From the NCBI RefSeq assembly GCF_005870035.1, contig NZ_SWJG01000005.1, forward strand, positions 1 through 64,000: a stretch of 64,000 nucleotides of DNA, read 5' to 3'. Position 1 is the stretch's first letter, and each line of letters starts with the position of its first letter. Both the position numbers and the translations under genes were made by a program. The notes under the pieces are model-generated. The model was not told the origin of the DNA and did no database searches. It worked only from the letters and a program-made list of their open reading frames with translations. The DNA is from Spirosoma lacussanchae. Lineage in GTDB: Bacteria > Bacteroidota > Bacteroidia > Cytophagales > Spirosomataceae. Shown here one piece after another: positions 55,067-62,468 of this stretch.

Positions 55067-55993
55067 ATGAAAGTTATTGTTCCGCCAATAAAAAGTCAAG
55101 GTATTAAAACCAAACTCGTCCCTTGGATAAAGGATTTGGTAAACATAGCCAATCAAAAAGGAAAATGGATAGAACCATTTCTAGGAACTGGCGTAGTTGC
55201 ATTTAATTCAGGTTATAAGAAAGCAATCTTAAATGATACTAATCCTCATATAGTTGGCTTCTACAAAGGGATACAGAGCAAAGCTATTTCTGCACCTTTG
55301 ATGAAACAATATTTGGAGCAAGAAGGCAAACTGTTAAGCGAAGCTGAAAACAATGGCTATGAACATTATCTAAAAGTTCGTTCGCGGTTTAACAGTGGAG
55401 AATTTTCACCTTACGATTTTATCTTTCTGTCACGTGCAGGTTTTAATGGGATGATGCGTTTTGGCAGCAAGGGTAACTGGAATATTCCTTTCTGTAAAAA
55501 ACCAGACCGTTTTGCACAAGCATACGTAACTAAAATTACTAATCAGGTTGCAACGGTTTCTCAAATTATTCAACCTGAACCTAATTGGACATTTTACAAC
55601 AAGTCGTTTGCTGACATCATTCCGCTGGCGACAGAAAACGACATTATTTATTGTGACCCGCCCTATTTCGGCAGGCATGTTGACTATTATAACGGCTGGA
55701 CAGAACAAGACGAAGAACTATTGTTCAACCAGCTTTCAGAAACCAAAGCAAAATTTATTCTCTCAACTTGGCATCATAACGACTGGCGGGAAAATGAAAT
55801 GATTAATAAGTTCTGGAGCAAGTTCAACATTGTTACCAAAGACCACTTTTATCATAATGGAGGCAGTATTGAAAACAGGCGGACAGTTGTGGAAGCTCTC
55901 GTTTGCAACTTTGACACAGACCAAATAGACCAACACAATCACGGACAGAAAACAAAACCAAAAGAACAACAATTGGAACTAGTTTGGGCTTAA
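55067..55993 (+). CDS. DNA adenine methyltransferase, M.EcoRV-like
   Basis: The 308-residue N6-adenine methyltransferase is of the Dam/D12 class. The N-terminus VPPIKSQGIKTKLVPWIKD is nearly the same as that of M.EcoRV. The SAM-binding motif is WIEPFLGTGVVAFNSG and the catalytic motif is CDPPYFGRHVDYYNGW (DPPY). STWHHNDWREN and EHFYH-type (DHFYHNGG) segments also match. It should methylate GATATC and protect the host from the endonuclease encoded just upstream. The start at 55067 follows the upstream stop with a 3-bp gap, so the two form one operon with endonuclease first. Confidence 0.93.
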   Translation: MKVIVPPIKSQGIKTKLVPWIKDLVNIANQKGKWIEPFLGTGVVAFNSGYKKAILNDTNPHIVGFYKGIQSKAISAPLMKQYLEQEGKLLSEAENNGYEHYLKVRSRFNSGEFSPYDFIFLSRAGFNGMMRFGSKGNWNIPFCKKPDRFAQAYVTKITNQVATVSQIIQPEPNWTFYNKSFADIIPLATENDIIYCDPPYFGRHVDYYNGWTEQDEELLFNQLSETKAKFILSTWHHNDWRENEMINKFWSKFNIVTKDHFYHNGGSIENRRTVVEALVCNFDTDQIDQHNHGQKTKPKEQQLELVWA

Positions 55994-56367
55994 CGACAAG
56001 AAGCACTGGGCATAATATGATATTGGCGTTATAAGGACTGACAGTCAAGTGCTGAATATTTGTATTTCAATTTAGCTTTTGTGCAAGTCTGGGCTGCCGC
56101 TTCTTGATTTCCCCACCATCGGTAACAACAGTTCGTTACGTATCAAGCCTAGATGACTGTAATCAAAACGAAAATTGACAAAAAAAATAGACATATCGTA
56201 AAGAATCCTGGCCCGGCAATTGATATAAACGATCGATCTGAAACTAGTTGGGAGAAGATGACTAACGTAAAACTGGATAAGTGAGCGACAACTATCATCA
56301 TCTCAAGGGCGAGTTATTTAGCGTCGTCCCTAAGTCAAGCAGGATATATACAGGCTGCCTGTAGTCA
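55994..56367. other. AT-rich right flank of the R-M island
   Basis: This 374-bp gap has no strong gene. One 43-codon frame (56153-56284, starting MTVIKTKIDKKNRHIVKN) is possible but unsupported. The second inverted-repeat arm is at 56007-56016. Base composition returns to GC-rich before the methyltransferase gene at 56368. Confidence 0.45.
56007..56016. repeat. Right arm of inverted repeat bracketing the R-M genes
   Basis: TGGGCATAAT is the exact inverse of 54072-54081 and begins 13 bases after the end of the methyltransferase gene. Confidence 0.5.
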
Positions 56368-57105
56368 CTACAACTTGCGGGCTGACAGGCCAATTACGGG
56401 CTGGCCTTCGAGCAGGGGCACCCAATAAGCCTGCCCGAACTCATCGACACCACCCGGCGATACGACCAGCGGGTGCCACTGAATGTCGGTCAGGCCAGCC
56501 TGCCGGAGGGCGGTTTCGTGGGTCGCTTTTTCCAGGTGGTAATTGGTAACGGCAATAGGCGATCCGTTGGGCTGATAGAAGCGATAGATGATCTCGGCCC
56601 CCTCGCTATAGCTGCTGTTTTCGCGGGTAAACCCATACGGAAACATCATCTCGACGGGAGCGCGGTAATCGGGGTTGCTGTTGATGGTCACGAACCGGCC
56701 GCCCGGCTTAAGGTGGCGGGCTATTACGGTAGCCATTCGGGCCAGTTCGTCGGCGGTGCGGGCGTAGTTGAGCAGGTAAGTGGCTGTAACCAGATCGAAT
56801 GACTGATCGAGGTGTAGCGTGAGCGCATCCTGACAGATATAAACCAGTCCCAGCGGATTAGCCGCTTCGGCCTCGCGGGCCAACTGGATCATACCGGCCG
56901 AAATATCGACCCCGGTTACCTGGGTCGCTCCCCTTAGTTTCAGCTGTCGGGTGTAAAAACCCTCTCCGCAGGCTAGATCAAGCACATCCAGGTTCGTCAG
57001 GTCGCCGACCAGCTCGAAGAAGGTGTACGACTCGGCCTGCTTTCGCCAGGGGAGCATTTTTGAGGCCTGGTATTCTTTGGTAATGGTATCGTAGTTTGTC
57101 GCCAC
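56368..57105 (-). CDS. Class I SAM-dependent methyltransferase
   Basis: The 245-residue cytoplasmic protein has the Rossmann SAM-binding site: LDVLDLACGEGFYTRQL (motif I, about 36-52), TGVDISAGMIQLARE (acidic loop) and FDLVTATYLLNYA, then LKPGGRFVTIN. It belongs to the small-molecule methyltransferase group, and the substrate is unknown. It is not a DNA methyltransferase and is not part of the neighbouring R-M system, whose DNA is far richer in AT. Confidence 0.9.
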   Translation of the reverse strand: MATNYDTITKEYQASKMLPWRKQAESYTFFELVGDLTNLDVLDLACGEGFYTRQLKLRGATQVTGVDISAGMIQLAREAEAANPLGLVYICQDALTLHLDQSFDLVTATYLLNYARTADELARMATVIARHLKPGGRFVTINSNPDYRAPVEMMFPYGFTRENSSYSEGAEIIYRFYQPNGSPIAVTNYHLEKATHETALRQAGLTDIQWHPLVVSPGGVDEFGQAYWVPLLEGQPVIGLSARKL

Positions 57106-57254
57106 GGTTTGCTGGTCGTTTAGGAAGGTATGGGGCTATAGGTCAGCTCAATATACGCTGTAAACCTGCATAATTCCGTTGCGTACCCGGGTTAAGGTTC
57201 AGGCTACGGCAAACCGGGGTGGCCGACCCGACAACGGCCTGTGTTTCTGATTAC

Positions 57255-57875
57255 TCAGACAGGGGCTACCGGCTGTTTGCCCACCTGCATCCGATATAGG
57301 ACAAGCGCCAGCAGAATTGCACAGGCTATACCAGGTATTGGCCAGTTGAGCGGCTGTTCCGGTGGTGTTTCAACAAGGGTGTGCTGGTCCGCTTTCAGCG
57401 AAACCACAAAGGCGTTTTCGTCCTGAAGAATACAGGTTTTGGTAGGGGTGGCGGGCGTTTGTATGGTCAATACGCAGTACTGGTTTTTCAGCGTACTGAA
57501 GCCGAGGTGCCGGAGCTGTAATGTCTGCAGCTGATCGGGCATGCCGGTTACCTCGAACCGGACGTCGGTCTGGTGGCCCAGCCGGATCATGCCATGCGCC
57601 AGCTGGATCGTTCGGCCCGAACCGGCCTGTATGTGAATCGTATGCCGAAGGTGTTCAATGATTTTCTTTTGAAACGCATCGGCGTCGAGCTGGTCGATCC
57701 CCTGATCCGGGTAGCTGTTTTGGAGTTCATACTGGAAAGCCGCGAGGCTGGCCCCGATGTTCAGGGTCCATGTCTTGTCCTGGCCCTGAACGAGAGCCAT
57801 GGTAGAAAGCTGCGGATTATGGGCCCGGACGCCCAGCGACGCAGTGAGGAAAAGAAGTAGGACAATACGCGCCAT
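57255..57875 (-). CDS. Exported membrane-anchored protein of unknown function
   Basis: The 206-residue protein has a signal peptide (MARIVLLLFLTASLGVRA) cleaved before HNPQ, a periplasmic domain (about 20-170) and a C-terminal transmembrane helix (PGIACAILLALVLYRM at about 182-197) with a short basic tail. The layout resembles the periplasmic part of HupE/UreJ-neighbour proteins, but I cannot assign a family. It lies 60 bp downstream of the YHYH protein gene on the same strand, so the two may be cotranscribed. Confidence 0.55.
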   Translation of the reverse strand: MARIVLLLFLTASLGVRAHNPQLSTMALVQGQDKTWTLNIGASLAAFQYELQNSYPDQGIDQLDADAFQKKIIEHLRHTIHIQAGSGRTIQLAHGMIRLGHQTDVRFEVTGMPDQLQTLQLRHLGFSTLKNQYCVLTIQTPATPTKTCILQDENAFVVSLKADQHTLVETPPEQPLNWPIPGIACAILLALVLYRMQVGKQPVAPV

Positions 57876-57935
57876 GACCAGTTGATCGGATACGGGCTGC
57901 GCTGTTGGTGAGAGGCAGCTCCTGAGTTTCCTGAA

Positions 57936-58916
57936 TTACAGACTGACGGAGAATGACCCCTGGGCACCTCTGAATCCTGTAATGAAGCGGTTGGCGCCGG
58001 GGGCCGCTACGTGGTAATGGTACCCTCGGGTTGCGTCGTAATGGCCCCGGTTGGCATCCAGATCGGCAGGTTCTTTACCGCTGGTATCGAGCAGTTCATA
58101 CATACCGTATCCGTCCATGGCATACCCGATCATAGCCGCATGACCATCGGCCTGGGCTATTTTTTTGCTCTTGCCGGTAGCCGCATGATAATGGTAGCCC
58201 GCAGCCGTATTGACGTGCCCCCCCGCATCGTCCATAGGCGCCAGGGTATGAGCTCCTAATATGGCGGAGGTTGGCGCAGGCGGGTCGAAATTGACCCCGT
58301 TAAACGCGATGCCCACAACAGCTCCCATCCCCCCGATCGAAGCCGGGCTGCTCAGCTTCACGGGCTTCACCGGTATGTAATAGGTTTTTTTGATACCCGC
58401 CGAATAAGACGGCTGGCATTCTACGCAGTAGTTGTTGTAGGCCGGATCTACGTTGGGGCGGGCGGCTGCTTCACAGGCCGCTTTGGTAGTGGTCACTTTA
58501 ATAGTGCCGTCGGCATTGTATAGTTTCCAGAACGCGTCGTTGTAGAAGGTAGCCAGATTCTGGATAAAAGCCCCGTCTACATCGTATAGCTTACCCCCTT
58601 CGAACCATATACCCCCTTTGCTGGCATCGTCGGTAATCGTAGTCGGACACCAGGGCCCCATCGTATGGTCTGTTGGGGTGTTGTTGGTCACAATTTTGTA
58701 GCATTCGGCCGAGGTGCCGTTGCTCAGGGTCCGGGTAACTTTGGTAATGGGTTCGGCAAGGCCGGCGGCTATGAACAGGGTGGGGTCAACGGCCACCGTA
58801 ACCGCATCCGCTGTTGTATCGGACGGGGTTGGGTCGTTATCCTGACAACTAATTACGAATAAGGCAATGGTTGCGCTCAGCGTCAGGGTTGCCAGGCTCA
58901 ATAAGGGTCGGTTCAT
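57936..58916 (-). CDS. YHYH-domain lipoprotein
   Basis: The 326-residue protein starts at the ATG at 58916 (lipobox LFVISC-Q). The longer open frame to 59153 begins with a TTG and has no signal. The C-terminal half has the family landmarks GIAFNGVNFDPP, AAGYHYHAATG (YHYH), MIGYAMDGYGMYELL and a second GYHYHVAA, giving two YHYH motifs of a predicted metal-binding domain. Two Cys pairs (CVECQ; CYK/CPTT) may form disulfides. The function is unknown, and the protein is exported and lipid-anchored. Confidence 0.85.
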   Translation of the reverse strand: MNRPLLSLATLTLSATIALFVISCQDNDPTPSDTTADAVTVAVDPTLFIAAGLAEPITKVTRTLSNGTSAECYKIVTNNTPTDHTMGPWCPTTITDDASKGGIWFEGGKLYDVDGAFIQNLATFYNDAFWKLYNADGTIKVTTTKAACEAAARPNVDPAYNNYCVECQPSYSAGIKKTYYIPVKPVKLSSPASIGGMGAVVGIAFNGVNFDPPAPTSAILGAHTLAPMDDAGGHVNTAAGYHYHAATGKSKKIAQADGHAAMIGYAMDGYGMYELLDTSGKEPADLDANRGHYDATRGYHYHVAAPGANRFITGFRGAQGSFSVSL

Positions 58917-59052
58917 GGTCTTGCAGGCAGGCGATTTAGTGTCGCTATACCTCCCTGGACGACTTTTCTCCGCAACTCCTACGGCCTCCCCCAAAAAATA
59001 GGGGCCGACACAGGTTTCATTCCGTGTCGGCCCACAAGCTGATTGCGTTGGT

Positions 59053-59469
59053 TTAGTCGGTTTCGAGCAGGCCCGCCGAGTAGAGCCGGCTTTGCATAAC
59101 GGCCGCAATGGCCTGAGCACGCAGCAGCGCTTCGCGGGCGCGTTCGCCGGCAAAGCAGTCGGTCAGGGTTTGCGTAAAGAGGGCCAGCCACCGGTCGAAG
59201 TGGGCGGGGGTGATGGGGGTTTTGCGCGCCAGATCAACGTGAGCCCGCATGGGGTTTCCCTGGTAGCTGCCATCGCCCCCGAGCAGCAGATTGGTCCAGA
59301 AGGCATTGATGCGGGGCAGGTGCTCGGGCCAGTTGACCTGGGCTACACCATCGAAAATATAGCCCAGGTCGGGGTCCTGCCGAACGCGCTCGTAGAAACG
59401 ATCCAGCAGATACGCGATGTCGGCTTTGGTGTCGATGTCGTGCAGGACGGGGGCTGTTGTATCAGTCAT
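59053..59469 (-). CDS. Group III truncated haemoglobin (second copy)
   Basis: This 138-residue truncated globin has LLDRFYERVRQDPDLGYIFDG, FWTNLLLGG, PMRAHVDLAR and FDRWLALFTQTLTDCFAGE, matching the first copy at 32.2-32.6 kb. The proximal His is probably in RAHVDLA. It is the last gene of a unit that begins with the Cys-rich protein and desaturase, behind a CRP/FNR-type palindrome (60772-60785), so it probably responds to oxygen status. The gap to the desaturase is 24 bp. Confidence 0.9.
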   Translation of the reverse strand: MTDTTAPVLHDIDTKADIAYLLDRFYERVRQDPDLGYIFDGVAQVNWPEHLPRINAFWTNLLLGGDGSYQGNPMRAHVDLARKTPITPAHFDRWLALFTQTLTDCFAGERAREALLRAQAIAAVMQSRLYSAGLLETD

Positions 59470-59493
59470 GAGGAAAAGGCTAGAACCCTAATA

Positions 59494-60288
59494 CTACATA
59501 TAAGCTTCGTCGCGGCCGAGCCGAAGCTTCAGCACGCCCATCCGGTCGAGGAGCCGGATAAGCGGATAAGCCGGGTCGAACTCGTGCCAGCGGAACCCGC
59601 CAAAGTTAGGGCGTCCGCCAAACTTGTGGTGGTTGTTGTGATACGATTCGCCCATCATCAGAAAATCGAACGGCAGCAGATTTTTAGCCGTATCGGCCAG
59701 TTCGAAATTGGTGTAGCCGTAGCGGTGGGCATACCAGTTGATAATAGCGCCGTGGACCGGCCCCATCAGGAAATGAACCGGCAGCAGCAGAAATAACCAG
59801 GGGGAGGTCGCAAACTGAATGTAGAACAGGGTGTAGGCCGTTCCCCAGGCGAGCCGCACGGGCCAACGATCGCCCAACCGTTCCATCCATTCCCAGTTCG
59901 GTACTCCCTTTTTGAACTTCGCCGGAATCGAGTCGCGGTTGTTCAGGATATCGTTGTAGAAAATCCGCGTTTTCCACATCATGTCGAAGAGGTTTTTGGA
60001 ATACTCCGGCGAGTGCGGATCGTGCTCGGTGTCGGCATGGGCGTGGTGCAGGCGGTGCATGATGCCGTACGCGCGCGGACTCAGGAACGACGACCCCTGT
60101 CCGATAAAGGTCAGCACGTAAAAGAACCTCTCCCAGCCGGGACTCATGGTAAACATCTGGTGGGCTGCGTACCGGTGCAGAAAAAACGTTTGCATCAGCA
60201 CCGAGAGGTACCAGTGGCCCAGAAAAAACGCAAGAATAAGCATGAAGTACAAAATGGTGTCGGCCGGGTGGGGGTACGCCATCACCAC
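59494..60288 (-). CDS. Acyl-CoA/fatty acid desaturase
   Basis: The 264-residue membrane-bound di-iron desaturase has the three histidine boxes HRYAAH, HRLHH and HNNHH and four hydrophobic helices (about 10-35, 50-70, 150-170, 175-195). It introduces a double bond into an acyl chain using oxygen and so adjusts membrane fluidity. It lies 15 bp after the Cys-rich protein gene and 24 bp before the globin gene. A globin beside an O2-consuming desaturase is suggestive of oxygen delivery or sensing, but this is inference. Confidence 0.92.
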   Translation of the reverse strand: MVMAYPHPADTILYFMLILAFFLGHWYLSVLMQTFFLHRYAAHQMFTMSPGWERFFYVLTFIGQGSSFLSPRAYGIMHRLHHAHADTEHDPHSPEYSKNLFDMMWKTRIFYNDILNNRDSIPAKFKKGVPNWEWMERLGDRWPVRLAWGTAYTLFYIQFATSPWLFLLLPVHFLMGPVHGAIINWYAHRYGYTNFELADTAKNLLPFDFLMMGESYHNNHHKFGGRPNFGGFRWHEFDPAYPLIRLLDRMGVLKLRLGRDEAYM

Positions 60289-60303
60289 CGGACCGATCGG
60301 CGG

Positions 60304-60711
60304 TTAGATTAAGTTAAGCCGTACCAGCCCCGACAGGAACTGATAGCAGGTAGCGCGTACGGTATTGAATTCGTCGTTGAGGAGGGAAAAAGAAAGAGGA
60401 AGGGCTTCGTGACGACCAAACAGCTTCTCGTGGCAGATGGCCCCGCAGGTGCTGCTGGTGCATAAATACATACTGCGAATCTGTCTGAACCGGCCTTTCA
60501 GTCGAAACAGCTGTCCGTAATAGCGGACGGCCCGGCTGTGTACCGCCTGATAGGCAGGCTGCTCCAGCAGGTCGGCCAGCAGGCCCAGCAGCCCGTCAAT
60601 GTCCGCTTCGTTCATCGACAGCGCAGCGGTCCAGCGCTGATTTTCCTGACGGCAGGTCAACAAAGCCGTTATGGCTTCGTCGGACGGAGGTGGGGTGGGG
60701 GCAGCTTGCAT
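60304..60711 (-). CDS. Small Cys-rich protein of unknown function
   Basis: The 135-residue soluble protein has no recognised domain. A Cys-His cluster, CTSSTCGAICHEKLFGRH (about 84-101), has the spacing CxxxxCxxxCH, which could hold a metal or be redox-active. It is first in the unit with desaturase and globin, and its upstream region has a perfect CTGA-N6-TCAG palindrome 61-74 bp before the start. The mostly helical N-terminal half precedes the cluster. The start at 60711 is the first ATG in frame. Confidence 0.6.
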   Translation of the reverse strand: MQAAPTPPPSDEAITALLTCRQENQRWTAALSMNEADIDGLLGLLADLLEQPAYQAVHSRAVRYYGQLFRLKGRFRQIRSMYLCTSSTCGAICHEKLFGRHEALPLSFSLLNDEFNTVRATCYQFLSGLVRLNLI

Positions 60712-60771
60712 GGAGAGGTGGTTTCAGATCAATTCTGGCTGTAAAACTCCGCCCCCCGCCCAGCCTTATCC

Positions 60772-60785
60772 CTGATGTACGTCAG
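60772..60785. promoter_or_regulatory. CRP/FNR-type operator upstream of the Cys-rich/desaturase/globin unit
   Basis: CTGATGTACGTCAG is a perfect CTGA-N6-TCAG palindrome 61-74 bp upstream of the first gene of the unit. It also lies about 200 bp upstream of the divergent gene at 60986. It lacks the outer G/C pair present in the other three sites. Confidence 0.65.
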
Positions 60786-60985
60786 CCCACCGGATGAGTT
60801 TTGTTACGGCGCTGTTTCGATTGTCCGCACAAAACGTTCGTTTCTGAACAAGGCCTGTCCGATTCCGTACAGCGTATTAATGGGGTTTTGGCGATAAGAC
60901 GTTGATAGTCAGTGGGTAAATTTTGTGGCACGTGGTTTGGCATATAAGAGGAGAACAGTAAACAACATTCAAAACACATAAAGCC

Positions 60986-61390
60986 ATGATCACCACAATC
61001 CTCCAAACCAGCGCCCTGATGGGCTTCAAGAATCTGATGGGCGGCCTCCTTATCGGCGCCACCACCTTACTCGGCAATCCGGACAAACCGGCTAAGCCGA
61101 TGTCGTTCGATGCCAGCGTATACGTAACGAAGCAGGGTAAGATCAAACTGTCTATTCAGAAGGTGGCTCCCGGCTCCGTATCCGTTGCGCTCCTCGACCA
61201 GAAGAACAACGTGCTGTTTGCGAACCGGGTCGCCAAAAAAGAGATGAAAGCCGCCCTGCTCTTCGACATGAGCGAGGTAGAAGATGGTTTGTACACGCTG
61301 GAAATAAGATCGGACGAAGGGGTTATTCAAAAGCAGGTCAACCTGGGCACATCGAAGTCAGAACGCCTGGTTGCGATTAACCTACAGTGA
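60986..61390 (+). CDS. Small exported beta-rich protein
   Basis: The 134-residue protein has a hydrophobic N-terminus (TSALMGFKNLMGGLLIGATTLLG) that looks like a signal. The rest has the strand pattern of Bacteroidota secreted proteins resembling DUF3244-type or T9SS C-terminal modules (MSFDASVYVTKQGKIKLSIQ; LYTLEIRSDEGVIQKQV). I cannot name a function. It is followed by a strong terminator. Confidence 0.6.
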   Translation: MITTILQTSALMGFKNLMGGLLIGATTLLGNPDKPAKPMSFDASVYVTKQGKIKLSIQKVAPGSVSVALLDQKNNVLFANRVAKKEMKAALLFDMSEVEDGLYTLEIRSDEGVIQKQVNLGTSKSERLVAINLQ

Positions 61391-61760
61391 CTGATTGCTC
61401 CTGTTATCGCCCTCCTCATCATTGACTACTGGCTAGCTCCCGACGGCCATCCCCATTGGAACAATAGTTTATCGTAGGTTAAGATTAACACTCGAAAGGT
61501 TGGCTCGCACTGCGGCCAACCTTTTTTTATGCGTTGTTTTCGCAGCCTGCCCCGTAGAGACGCGACCCTTCGCGTCTCGTGTCCGGATGGTTTTACCGTC
61601 TTGTCGGGCTGGTATTGTTGCTGAAGCGGATGAGACGCGAGGGATCGCGTCTCTACGGGGGAGATGGTTTTACCGTCTTGCTGGGTTGGTCTTGTTGCTG
61701 ACGCGAATGAGACGCTAGGGCAGTCCGCCGTTGCGCCGGGCCGCCGTTGCGGTCGCGTCT
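61391..61760. other. Non-coding region after the small exported gene
   Basis: This 370-bp region holds a terminator (61495-61528) and repeat array E. No gene-like frame is seen. Confidence 0.6.
61495..61528 (+). terminator. Rho-independent terminator
   Basis: AAAGGTTGGC (61495-61504) pairs perfectly with GCCAACCTTT (61515-61524) around a 10-base loop and is followed by four more T. It ends the small exported gene at 61390. Confidence 0.9.
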
Positions 61761-61774
61761 CTACGGGGGAGATG
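61554..61774. repeat. Dispersed repeat array, copy E (tandem)
   Basis: Three palindromic cores (GTAGAGACGC...GCGTCTC type) lie at about 61554, 61632 and 61709. Between them ATGGTTTTACCGTCTTG and the next 40 or so bases are repeated at 61587 and 61664, a period of 77 bp. The array ends inside the last codons of the GNAT gene. Confidence 0.7.
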
Positions 61775-62264
61775 CGACGCCTACGGTTAGGCTGCGTCGT
61801 TCCAGCAGGAGCACGTCGCGCCAGACGCCCTGCCGCTGGCCTAGTTTTTCGCGGTAGCCTACCGTACGGAAGCCCGCCCGGTGGTGCAGGGCAACGCTGG
61901 CCAGGTTCTCCGGGAAGATACCGGCCTGCAGCGTCCAGAACCCCTGGGCTTCGCTGTCGATAATGAGTTGCTCGAGTAGTTGGTGACCAATGCCTTTGCC
62001 GCGTTCGCTGGCCCGCACGTACAGGCTCACTTCGGCAACACCGCCGTATACGCAACGGCCCGATACGCCGGAGAGCAGCGCATAGCCAACGAGCGTGCCG
62101 CCCTGCTCCGCAACCAGCTGGGGAGCCGACAGGTAGTGCTGGGCCATTACATCGGGTGGGGGCGCTTTTGTCTCGAACGTAGCGTGGCCGGTGTCGATAC
62201 CCTGTTGGTAGATGTCGGCCAGGGCGGGCCAGTCGGCGGGCTGTACGGGTCGGATGAGTAGCAT
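61761..62264 (-). CDS. GNAT-family N-acetyltransferase
   Basis: The 167-residue protein starts at the second Met (62264). The acetyl-CoA site is EVSLYVRASERGKGIGHQLL (about 77-96) with the R/QxxGxG/A pattern RGKGIG, followed by LASVALHHRAGFRTVGY. This is nearest to the phosphinothricin/amino-acid acetyltransferase group. Substrate is unknown. The final residues (RRSLTVGVASPP) are encoded next to or within repeat array E, so the array may have replaced or altered the original C-terminus. Confidence 0.85.
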   Translation of the reverse strand: MLLIRPVQPADWPALADIYQQGIDTGHATFETKAPPPDVMAQHYLSAPQLVAEQGGTLVGYALLSGVSGRCVYGGVAEVSLYVRASERGKGIGHQLLEQLIIDSEAQGFWTLQAGIFPENLASVALHHRAGFRTVGYREKLGQRQGVWRDVLLLERRSLTVGVASPP

Positions 62265-62379
62265 AAACACATGTAAGGAAAGTAGGTGACGGGCGGGTAG
62301 GCTAAAGATAACGATTCTCTAAGGGATCGCAAGAAGGCAATACTAGCTGATTACCACTTCACAAGTGCGCGAGCCCCCA

Positions 62380-62395
62380 GCTGAATTTAATCAGC
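62380..62395. promoter_or_regulatory. CRP/FNR-type operator upstream of ccoS-ccoN
   Basis: GCTGAATTTAATCAGC has perfect GCTGA/TCAGC arms around six bases and is 74-89 bp upstream of the ccoS ATG. The same half-sites precede ccoI and hemN. Confidence 0.75.
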
Positions 62396-62468
62396 CCGAT
62401 GTCTGATCAATCTCATCGTTGACCCGGTCAGCGACACTCACTTTTGTGACTGTCAAACGCCAATGGGT

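Noticed and set aside
61554..61774. Repeats with regular spacing that could suggest a CRISPR array
   Set aside because: The repeat units are long, palindromic and diverged, the intervening DNA is itself repeated, and no cas genes are near.
62417..62432. Further TGA...TCA-like string before ccoS
   Set aside because: TTGACCCGGTCAG has five bases between the half-sites instead of six, unlike the four matched sites.
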